The notes under the pieces are model-generated. The model worked only from the letters and a program-made list of their open reading frames with translations. It did no database searches and was not told where the DNA came from. Of a stretch of DNA of 6,329 nt, positions 1 to 5,570 are shown one piece after another. Origin of the DNA: CAZAQS01 sp964486825 (lineage in GTDB: Bacteria; Chloroflexota; Anaerolineae; Anaerolineales; UBA4823). Position 1 is the stretch's first letter. The number at the start of each line of letters is the position of its first letter. The DNA lies in contig CAZAQS010000269.1 in the NCBI GenBank assembly GCA_964486825.1, positions 1-6,329 of the forward strand. The letters run 5' to 3'. The translations under genes were made by a program, and so were the position numbers.

Positions 1-838
1 CCTCTGCAATCTGCTCCCGGTTCCAACGGGTGCGGTCCTGATCCTCCAGCAAAACCAGGTCGCCTTCCGGCGAGGCGCGTGTGTCACGGCGCGCTTCGTG
101 CAGCAGCATCAAGGCGAGGAGGCCCACAGCCTCTGACTCCGGCAGTAACTCGACCAGCAGACGCGCCAGGCGAACGGCCTCGGCCGAGAGATCGGGGCGC
201 GTCAGCGATTCTCCCGAAGAGGCGTAATACCCCTCGTTGAAGACCAGGTAGATGACCTGGAGCACGGTATCCAGCCGCTCGGGCAGCGCTGCCCGGTCTG
301 GAACTTCGTAGGGAATGCGCGCCTCGCGGATTTTGGATTTGGCGCGCACGATGCGCTGGGCCAGCGTGGACGGCGTGGTGAGGAAGGCGTGCGCGATGGC
401 TTCCGTCGTCAGGCCGCATACCTCCCGCAGGGTCAGAGCCACGCGTGCATCTGGCGAGAGGGCGGGGTGGCAGCAGGTGAAGATCAACCGCAGCCGGTCA
501 TCCTCGATGTCCTCGTCGTCCTGCCCGGTGGCGTTGTCCGAATCCTGATCGAGTTGCTCGGCGAGCTCGATCAGCGAGGCGTCGAACCGGGCGCGCCGGC
601 GCAGGGCGTCAATCGCTTTGAAGCGGCCCGTCGAAACGAGCCACGCTCGAGGGTTGGCGGGCAAGCCGTCGCGCGGCCACTGCTCCATCGCAACTCGGAA
701 AGCCTCGTGCAGGGCATCCTCGGCGAGGTCGAAGTCGCCGAGCAGACGGATCAAGGTGGCAAAGATGCGGCGCGACTCCGTGCGATAAATGGTATCTACC
801 TGCGTGCGAACCTGTTCGTTTGTGAGTTCGTTCGCCAA
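1..838 (-). CDS. ECF42-type RNA polymerase sigma factor with DUF6596-like C-terminal region (partial, C-terminus beyond window)
   Basis: This is the N-terminal 279 residues of an extracytoplasmic-function sigma factor that directs RNA polymerase to a small target regulon. Region sigma-2 spans about residues 17-85 (LGDFDLAEDALHEAF, NPRAWLV, KAIDALRR). Region sigma-4 spans about 115-172, with FTCCHPALSPDARVALTLRE followed by the helix-turn-helix part (GLTTEAIAHAF) and AQRIVRAKSKI. From about 185 begins the long C-terminal extension typical of the ECF42 group (VFNEGYYASSGE, LLHEARRDTRASPEGDLVLL). Family members are usually about 400 residues, so roughly a third is missing past position 1. The start is TTG: a strong GGAGGAAT lies 4 bases upstream, and the nearby ATG at 852-854 is in another frame that stops soon. 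The gene lies downstream of tRNA-Gln on the same strand, behind a long palindrome. It is clearly GC-richer than the genes to its right. The target genes are unknown. Confidence 0.93.
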   Translation of the reverse strand, partial: MANELTNEQVRTQVDTIYRTESRRIFATLIRLLGDFDLAEDALHEAFRVAMEQWPRDGLPANPRAWLVSTGRFKAIDALRRRARFDASLIELAEQLDQDSDNATGQDDEDIEDDRLRLIFTCCHPALSPDARVALTLREVCGLTTEAIAHAFLTTPSTLAQRIVRAKSKIREARIPYEVPDRAALPERLDTVLQVIYLVFNEGYYASSGESLTRPDLSAEAVRLARLLVELLPESEAVGLLALMLLHEARRDTRASPEGDLVLLEDQDRTRWNREQIAE

Positions 839-842
839 TTCG

Positions 843-850
843 ATTCCTCC
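843..850 (-). promoter_or_regulatory. Ribosome binding site fixing the TTG start of the sigma factor
   Basis: On the minus strand GGAGGAAT is a near-perfect Shine-Dalgarno sequence. It lies 4 bases before TTG at 838-836. It is separated by only four bases from the 3' arm of the 855-902 palindrome, so folding of that hairpin could influence ribosome access (inference). Confidence 0.75.
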
Positions 851-854
851 ATAA

Positions 855-902
855 TGAAACACTCCCTACACCCCTATTGGTAGGGGTGTAGGGAGTGTTT
901 CA
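855..902. repeat. Perfect 22-bp inverted repeat, 4-base loop, between tRNA-Gln and the sigma gene
   Basis: Bases 855-876 are exactly complementary to 881-902, leaving the loop TTGG. Each arm contains a tandem of two near-identical 8-mers (CACTCCCTA-like then CACCCCTA), so the element has four copies of the unit, two in each direction. It is 22 bases past the tRNA-Gln 3' end and four bases before the sigma-factor Shine-Dalgarno. It could end tRNA transcription, act as an operator for a dimeric regulator, form an RNA hairpin in the sigma leader, or be a small mobile or repetitive element. No T-run follows on either strand, so a standard intrinsic terminator is not the best fit. Confidence 0.85.
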
Positions 903-924
903 CCATGATATTTGGCCCCTCAGG

Positions 925-995
925 CTGGGGGTCGAGGATTCGAACCTCGGCATACGGAGTCAGAGTCCGCTGTCCTACCACTAGACGAACCCCCA
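925..995 (-). tRNA. tRNA-Gln (anticodon CTG)
   Basis: A full cloverleaf of 71 bases folds on the minus strand. The acceptor stem is TGGGGGT/ACCCCCA with discriminator G. The D arm is GTCT/GGAC, the anticodon stem closes the loop CTCTGAC with anticodon CTG, the variable region is four bases, and the T arm is CGAGG-TTCGAAT-CCTCG. CCA is not encoded; CCT follows the discriminator. The tRNA reads CAG codons. It carries the U1-A72, G2-C71, G3-C70, G10 and G73 features known as glutamine identity elements in Escherichia coli. It is transcribed away from glnS, whose product would charge it. Confidence 0.97.
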
Positions 996-1012
996 GGGTT
1001 CAAGCGATGGCT

Positions 1013-1041
1013 ATTTTACCATGCCAAATCCTCAAAGTCCA
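1013..1041 (-). promoter_or_regulatory. Predicted promoter of tRNA-Gln
   Basis: On the minus strand TGGACT (1036-1041, 4/6 match to the -35 consensus) is separated by 17 bases from TAAAAT (1013-1018, 5/6 match to the -10). Transcription would begin near 1006, giving a leader of about ten bases before the mature tRNA 5' end at 995, a normal arrangement for a tRNA gene. Predicted by eye only. Confidence 0.55.
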
Positions 1042-1069
1042 GTGAAAGCAAAGGACAGTCTGTTATAAT
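1042..1069 (+). promoter_or_regulatory. Predicted promoter of glnS
   Basis: TATAAT at 1064-1069 is a perfect -10 box, preceded by TG at 1061-1062 in the extended -10 position. GTGAAA at 1042-1047 is a 4/6 match to the -35 box at a 16-base spacing. Transcription would begin near 1076, giving a leader of about 20 bases. The -35 directly abuts the -35 of the divergent tRNA-Gln promoter. Confidence 0.65.
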
Positions 1070-1096
1070 TCGGGGGATTTTAAGGAAGAGAGATAC

Positions 1097-2824
1097 GTGA
1101 TGACAGATATTGAGAGAAATCAGCCAGAAAATGGAACAACCATAGCCGAAGAGGGGGGAGCAAGCGATTTTATTCGGGCGATCATCAATGAAGACAACCG
1201 GACCGGACGGTTCGGCGGGAGGGTGCATACGCGCTTCCCTCCCGAACCAAACGGCTATCTGCATATCGGGCACGCCAAGTCGATCTGCCTGAACTTTGGG
1301 ATCGCAGAAGATTATGGTGGAAAATGCAACCTGCGCTTCGACGATACAAACCCGACAAAAGAAGAGATGGAATACGTCGAATCGATCCAGCAGGACGTGC
1401 GTTGGCTAGGCTTCGATTGGGAAGAGCGCTTGTTCTACGCATCAGATTACTTCGATCAGCTTTACCAATTCGCCAATAAGCTTATCTTGAAAGGGCTGGC
1501 GTATGTAGACGACTTGAGCGCCGAAGAGATCCGCGCCTACCGTGGGACATTGACCGAGCCAGGCAAGGAAAGCCCCTACCGCGAACGCTCGATCGAGGAG
1601 AACTTAGGCCTTTTCGGCCGTATGAAGGCCGGAGAGTTTCCGGATGGGTCCCGGGTGCTGAGGGCGAAGATCGATATGTCCTCCGGCAACTTGAATATGC
1701 GCGACCCCGTTCTTTACCGCATCCTGCACGCCGACCATCACCGGACCGGCGACAAGTGGTGCATCTACCCCATGTACGATTTCGCCCACGGGCAATCCGA
1801 CTCGATCGAGGGTATCACCCATTCTATTTGCACGTTGGAATTCGAAGATCACCGGCCGCTGTACGAATGGTTCCTGGACAACCTGGAAATCTACAAGCCA
1901 CGCCAGATCGAGTTCGCCCGTCTCAACCTGACCTATACCGTCATGAGCAAACGAAAGCTTCTACGGCTGGTACAGGAAGGCCTGGTGAATGGGTGGGACG
2001 ATCCTCGTATGCCAACTCTATCGGGCATCCGCCGCAGAGGCTATACCCCCGAGGCCATCCGCGACTTCGCCAATCGTATTGGAGTAGCAAAGAACGAGAG
2101 CACCATCGACATTGCCTTGCTCGAACACTGCCTCCGGCAGGATTTAAACCAGCGCGCGCCGCGCGTGATGGGCGTGCTGGAGCCGCTCAAGGTCGTCATC
2201 ACCAACTACCCTGAAGGCCAGGTAGAAGAGATGGAGGCCATCAACAACCCGGAAGATCCCTCCGCGGGCACACGCAAAGTGCCATTTTCCAAGATACTGT
2301 ATATCGAGCGTGATGATTTCCGGGAAGATCCCCCTCCAAAGTACTTCCGCCTGGCTCCAGGCCGAGAAGTACGCTTGCGCTACGCTTACTTTATCACCTG
2401 CCAGGATGTCATCAAGGACGCCTCTGGCCAGGTGGTAGAGCTACGCTGCACCTACGACGCGGCTACAAAAGGTGGAGACGCCCCGGATGGACGTAAAGTG
2501 AAAGCCACGCTGCACTGGGTTTCGGCCGAACATGCTTTGGAAAGCGAAGTGCGGTTGTACGACCGTCTGTTCAACAAAGAGGACCCGGGTGCAGTAGAGG
2601 AGGGTCAGGATTTCACAGCCAACTTGAACCCTGACTCCCTGAAAGTGCTGGAAGGTTGTATGGTCGAGAGAAGCCTGGCAAGCGCTAAGCCTGGTGACCG
2701 CTTCCAGTTTGAGCGCCAAGGTTACTTCTGTTTGGATCCGGACAGCCAGGATGGCAGACTTATCTTCAACCGGACGGTTGCGTTGAAAGACCCTTGGGCT
2801 AAAATTGAAGGTATACGCAAGTAA
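1097..2824 (+). CDS. glnS: Glutaminyl-tRNA synthetase (GlnRS)
   Basis: This cytoplasmic class I synthetase joins glutamine to tRNA(Gln) using ATP. The 575-residue product is complete and close to the usual bacterial length (about 550). The nucleotide-binding fold carries the HIGH motif intact (PEPNGYLHIGHAKS, HIGH at 56-59), then FDDTNP at 81-86, and the KMSKS-loop equivalent VMSKR at 282-286. GlnRS-specific stretches include YPMYDFAH and EGITHSICTLEFEDHRPLY (about 224-256). The two beta-barrel anticodon-binding domains fill about 357-560 (KVPFSKILYIERDDF, YFCLDPDS near the end). The start is GTG, with ATG as the next codon; AAGGA at 1082-1086 spaces better to the GTG (10 bases) than to the ATG (13), so GTG is kept, but 1100 is possible. 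There is no C-terminal YqeY-type extension. It is divergent from tRNA-Gln and convergent with gltX. Confidence 0.98.
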   Translation: MMTDIERNQPENGTTIAEEGGASDFIRAIINEDNRTGRFGGRVHTRFPPEPNGYLHIGHAKSICLNFGIAEDYGGKCNLRFDDTNPTKEEMEYVESIQQDVRWLGFDWEERLFYASDYFDQLYQFANKLILKGLAYVDDLSAEEIRAYRGTLTEPGKESPYRERSIEENLGLFGRMKAGEFPDGSRVLRAKIDMSSGNLNMRDPVLYRILHADHHRTGDKWCIYPMYDFAHGQSDSIEGITHSICTLEFEDHRPLYEWFLDNLEIYKPRQIEFARLNLTYTVMSKRKLLRLVQEGLVNGWDDPRMPTLSGIRRRGYTPEAIRDFANRIGVAKNESTIDIALLEHCLRQDLNQRAPRVMGVLEPLKVVITNYPEGQVEEMEAINNPEDPSAGTRKVPFSKILYIERDDFREDPPPKYFRLAPGREVRLRYAYFITCQDVIKDASGQVVELRCTYDAATKGGDAPDGRKVKATLHWVSAEHALESEVRLYDRLFNKEDPGAVEEGQDFTANLNPDSLKVLEGCMVERSLASAKPGDRFQFERQGYFCLDPDSQDGRLIFNRTVALKDPWAKIEGIRK

Positions 2825-2831
2825 AAGGCAT

Positions 2832-4331
2832 TTATGCTCGCGTTCCCTCCAATACCTCCGCTGCCTGCCGGATGCGTTCTATGACGGTCTCTTTTCCAAT
2901 TACCGCCATGCTCTCGAAAAGGGGTGGGCTGACGGTCTGACCGGTAACTGCGGCGCGCAAAACCCCGAAGACTTGCCCGGCGCTCAAGCCAAGCTCCTGA
3001 GCCAGGTCGCGTAAGGGCTGCTCGGCAGTTTCATGGGTGATCTCCGGCAGCTCCTCCAACAGCTTATAGGCGCTACGGGCGATTTCTGCAGCCTGTTCCA
3101 GAGAAAGCTTCTGACCTACCAGGATTTCGGTAGCCGGCCTGACCTCCTCCTTGAAGAAGAACCCGCCCATCTCCGGGGCATCGTCCAAGGTAACAATTCG
3201 GTTCTGCAGTAATGGGGTTATCCGGAGCAGTACTCCATCTTCCACTTGAAAACCAGCAGCCTCAAAATAGGGTTTCATCCGTTGAGCCAGATCCTCTACT
3301 GCCAATCTGCGGATATGCAGGCCATTAAAATGGTCCAATTTTGAGTAATTGATAGCGGCCGGGGAGGGGTTGAGGTTTTCCAGGGAGAATTTCTCCACCA
3401 GATCATCCATGGTGAAGAATTCAGTGTGATCATCGTAACTCCAACCCATTAGTGCAATCCAATTTACTACTGCCTCGGGGAGATAGCCCATCGCCTGGAG
3501 GTCTTTGATAAAGAAAGATGAACCATCCGCGCTGAACTGTCCAGAGCCCCGCTTGCTCATCTTCCCTTTGCCCTGCGGGTTCAGGAAGACGGACAGGTGC
3601 ACCCAAACCGGCTCTTGCCAACCGAAGGCCCGGATGATATGCGCATGCAAAGGCAGGGTCGGCAGCCACTCTGAACCGCGGATGACATGCGTGATCTCCA
3701 TGAGCCTGTCATCCACCATAGCAGCCAGGTGATATAAGGCCAGCCCGTCTGATTTAACGATGATATAGTCATCCAAAGAGCGATTCTCAACCGTGATTTC
3801 ACCTCGCAAATGATCCGTGATGGTGATCGAACCCTCCTTAGGGGTTTTAAACCGGATTACATGAGGCTCCCCGCTGGCAACGCGCCGGTCAGCCTCCAGC
3901 AGATCGATATCCCGGCAAGTGCCATCATACCGGGGAGGTATCTTCAGGCGCTGTTGCTCCTGGCGGACCTCTGCCAGCCGCTGAGGAGAGCAGAAGCAGT
4001 AGTAAGCGTGACCCAATTCAATGAGCCGGCGAGCATGCTCCTGGTATATGTCCTTACGCTCAGATTGGCGGTAGGGGACGTGAGGCCCCCCCACATCGGG
4101 GCCTTCATCCCATTCCAGTCCTAACCAGCGAAGGCTGTCGATCAACTCCTGCTCGGCGTCAGGCTGGTAGCGTTTCTGGTCTGTGTCCTCGATCCGTAAG
4201 ATAAACTGACCACCGGTCTGCCGGGCACTCAAAAAATCATACAATGCAGTTCGGCCACTCCCCAGGTGGGTCCTGCCGGTTGGGGAAGGAGCAAAACGGA
4301 CACGAGCGGGTTTTGTGTTGGGCGAACTCAT
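2832..4331 (-). CDS. gltX: Glutamyl-tRNA synthetase (GluRS)
   Basis: This 499-residue cytoplasmic class I synthetase joins glutamate to tRNA(Glu). It has the normal bacterial GluRS length. The Rossmann fold begins with RFAPSPTGRTHLG (HIGH equivalent HLGS at 22-25), then LRIEDTDQKR (45-54), RYDGTCR (134-140), THVIRGSEWLPTLPLH, and the KMSKS equivalent GKMSKR at 256-261. The helical anticodon-binding region runs from about 330 to 499. Three cysteines of the GluRS zinc site are present (C112, C114, C139), but the position of the fourth ligand, histidine in E. coli, is Asp141. The start ATG is chosen because it is preceded by AAGGAGAG and places the first motif correctly; the open frame continues upstream into the N gap, so it does not decide the start. 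The 3' end faces glnS with 7 bp between the stop codons. Confidence 0.98.
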   Translation of the reverse strand: MSSPNTKPARVRFAPSPTGRTHLGSGRTALYDFLSARQTGGQFILRIEDTDQKRYQPDAEQELIDSLRWLGLEWDEGPDVGGPHVPYRQSERKDIYQEHARRLIELGHAYYCFCSPQRLAEVRQEQQRLKIPPRYDGTCRDIDLLEADRRVASGEPHVIRFKTPKEGSITITDHLRGEITVENRSLDDYIIVKSDGLALYHLAAMVDDRLMEITHVIRGSEWLPTLPLHAHIIRAFGWQEPVWVHLSVFLNPQGKGKMSKRGSGQFSADGSSFFIKDLQAMGYLPEAVVNWIALMGWSYDDHTEFFTMDDLVEKFSLENLNPSPAAINYSKLDHFNGLHIRRLAVEDLAQRMKPYFEAAGFQVEDGVLLRITPLLQNRIVTLDDAPEMGGFFFKEEVRPATEILVGQKLSLEQAAEIARSAYKLLEELPEITHETAEQPLRDLAQELGLSAGQVFGVLRAAVTGQTVSPPLFESMAVIGKETVIERIRQAAEVLEGTRA

Positions 4332-4335
4332 CTCT

Positions 4336-4341
4336 CTCCTT
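4336..4341 (-). promoter_or_regulatory. Ribosome binding site of gltX
   Basis: On the minus strand AAGGAG is followed by AGAG and then the ATG. The spacing of four bases is short, but the purine run AAGGAGAGAG gives alternative pairing registers. It supports the start at 4331 where the open frame itself extends further upstream. Confidence 0.65.
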
Positions 4342-4373
4342 AAAATACTGCAATCGACGCTAGTGTGAGTACG

Positions 4374-4393
4374 TTCAGGCGGCGTTACCTGAA
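4374..4393. repeat. Short inverted repeat in the gltX leader
   Basis: TTCAGG (4374-4379) and CCTGAA (4388-4393) are perfect six-base inverted arms around an eight-base spacer. The element lies 43 bases upstream of the gltX ATG. It could be an operator half-site pair or a weak leader hairpin, and an arm this short can also arise by chance. Confidence 0.35.
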
Positions 4394-4416
4394 TATGGGA
4401 AATTGAATAATTCCTA

Positions 4417-4422
4417 AGTATA
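4417..4422 (-). promoter_or_regulatory. Candidate -10 box of gltX, with its -35 hidden in the assembly gap
   Basis: On the minus strand TATACT is a 5/6 match to the -10 consensus. A -35 at 17 bases' spacing would fall at about 4440-4445, inside the N run, so the promoter cannot be confirmed. It would give a leader of about 80 bases. The alternative is that gltX is read from a promoter further upstream. Confidence 0.35.
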
Positions 4423-4429
4423 CCCCACC

Positions 4430-4529
4430 NNNNNNNNNNNNNNNNNNNNNNNNNNNNNNNNNNNNNNNNNNNNNNNNNNNNNNNNNNNNNNNNNNNNNNN
4501 NNNNNNNNNNNNNNNNNNNNNNNNNNNNN
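4430..4529. other. Assembly gap of exactly 100 N
   Basis: Bases 4430 to 4529 are all N. A round 100 is the usual placeholder for a scaffold gap of unknown length, so the true distance between gltX and the esterase gene is unknown. Genes may be missing here. An open frame runs through the gap from gltX, but this is an artefact of the N run. Confidence 0.97.
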
Positions 4530-4576
4530 GCAGAAGGATAGCAAGTGCACCGGGCCGGCGGGAGTTCCTGCCGGTC

Positions 4577-5515
4577 TTAATCCCCATCTAAGATCATATC
4601 CCAATAAGCTTTAGCAAATCTCTGTCCAATCACCTGGTAGCTATCCACGGTAAAATGCAGACCGTCGAAATAATCCAAATCATCCGTAGTTATCATGGCT
4701 GATCCAGTTAAATCAACCGCCAGCTGCTGCCGTTTAACGGCTTCCCAATTTGGATAGGTCTCTCCCTCTGGTGCGGCTCCTAGCTGGGCGTATACCACCG
4801 GCAGACCCGGCTCTCCAAGATCAAGGCGGAAGTCCTCCACAAATGTTGTGAACATTTGTGACCAGTTATCCGGGTTTACTGTATAGTATGGATAGATCGA
4901 GCTGTTGAGCGCGTCTTGCTCCCCTTGAAAAAATAAAATTCCAGCCAGGTAACCCATTGGAGATGCGGCTCTCGCCCTTTTCAAACACGACCCATAAAGA
5001 GACTGGTCGCTCAAGTTGCGCTGCCATTCCGCGATCGAGCTGGCCCCTTTGGCACACGGGATCAACCCAACCGGCGTATCCGGCTGCCTTTCGAGGCTGG
5101 CAAGGGCAAATGCCATGGAAGGGCCGAAGCCTGCGATGTCGATAGAAACCGGGTCAACCTGGCCTACAGGATCGTCCACCGGTTCTTTCGCAATCTCCCA
5201 ACGGTAGTTGTTGCCAAAGGCAAAAGCCCGCGGATCCTGGATTTGTTCATCCGGCAAGGGTGCATAGCCGGACATATTCGATTGCCCTGCCAGGATGAAC
5301 AAAGCCAGTTTACCCTGGTACTCGTAGGGAAGACCGGGCAAAATCGACGGCATACGCAGCAGAAAGGACTCATCTGGAGTCCTGGTAGGATAACTGATTC
5401 CTACTGCTCGGAGGAGATTGCCCATACCCGGGCTGCTCTGAAACAAAATCCCTATGACGATACCAGCCAGAAGGATTACACCCATAACGACCAGCGTTGG
5501 AGTTTTAGCTGTCAT
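4577..5515 (-). CDS. Membrane-anchored SASA/CE6-type carbohydrate acetylesterase (sialate O-acetylesterase domain)
   Basis: The 312-residue product is an SGNH-like esterase of the sialate O-acetylesterase/DUF303 (CE6) type, which removes acetyl groups from sugars. The conserved blocks appear in order: LAGQSNMSG with the nucleophile Ser79, GFGPSMAFA (129-137), CAKGASSIAEW (154-164), FFQGEQDA (195-202), and DGLHF with Asp284 and His287 as the remaining catalytic residues. An N-terminal hydrophobic segment at about 7-26 after a short basic end indicates a signal anchor or uncleaved signal, so the enzyme should face outside the cytoplasm; there is no lipobox. About 40 linker residues separate the anchor from the domain. 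The start is fixed by an in-frame stop at 5531-5533, but the Shine-Dalgarno is weak. It follows the RodA/FtsW-type gene by 55 bp on the same strand, suggesting an envelope operon. The substrate (peptidoglycan, surface polysaccharide or dietary glycan) is unknown. Confidence 0.9.
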   Translation of the reverse strand: MTAKTPTLVVMGVILLAGIVIGILFQSSPGMGNLLRAVGISYPTRTPDESFLLRMPSILPGLPYEYQGKLALFILAGQSNMSGYAPLPDEQIQDPRAFAFGNNYRWEIAKEPVDDPVGQVDPVSIDIAGFGPSMAFALASLERQPDTPVGLIPCAKGASSIAEWQRNLSDQSLYGSCLKRARAASPMGYLAGILFFQGEQDALNSSIYPYYTVNPDNWSQMFTTFVEDFRLDLGEPGLPVVYAQLGAAPEGETYPNWEAVKRQQLAVDLTGSAMITTDDLDYFDGLHFTVDSYQVIGQRFAKAYWDMILDGD

Positions 5516-5570
5516 CCAGGAGATCTCGCATTAAAGTTTTTATAATGAAGCCCTGAATCAAAACGGTCTG

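Noticed and set aside
852..854. ATG as start of the sigma factor
   Set aside because: It is out of frame with the sigma protein, and its frame stops after 18 codons. It also sits just before the GGAGG that serves the TTG start.
389..883. Plus-strand 164-residue open frame across the sigma gene
   Set aside because: It lies antisense to a convincing ECF sigma factor, has no recognisable domain, and its length is explained by high GC in the opposite coding strand.
855..902. Palindrome as part of a CRISPR array or transposon end
   Set aside because: There is a single copy, no spaced direct repeats and no transposase gene in the window.
912..1100. Plus-strand 62-residue open frame
   Set aside because: It runs antisense through the tRNA-Gln gene and through the promoter region; no protein signal.
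2441..2719. Minus-strand 92-residue open frame inside glnS
   Set aside because: It is a shadow of the conserved GlnRS anticodon-binding domain, without start signals or recognisable motifs.
4555..4574. GC-rich hairpin just past the esterase stop codon, a possible terminator
   Set aside because: The eight-pair stem has a C-A mismatch on the minus-strand transcript and is followed by GC-rich sequence without a U-tract, so it does not support an intrinsic terminator call.
4332..4604. N-terminal extension of gltX through the N gap
   Set aside because: The frame stays open only because N codons are not stops. The GluRS fold begins just after the ATG at 4331, which has a ribosome binding site.
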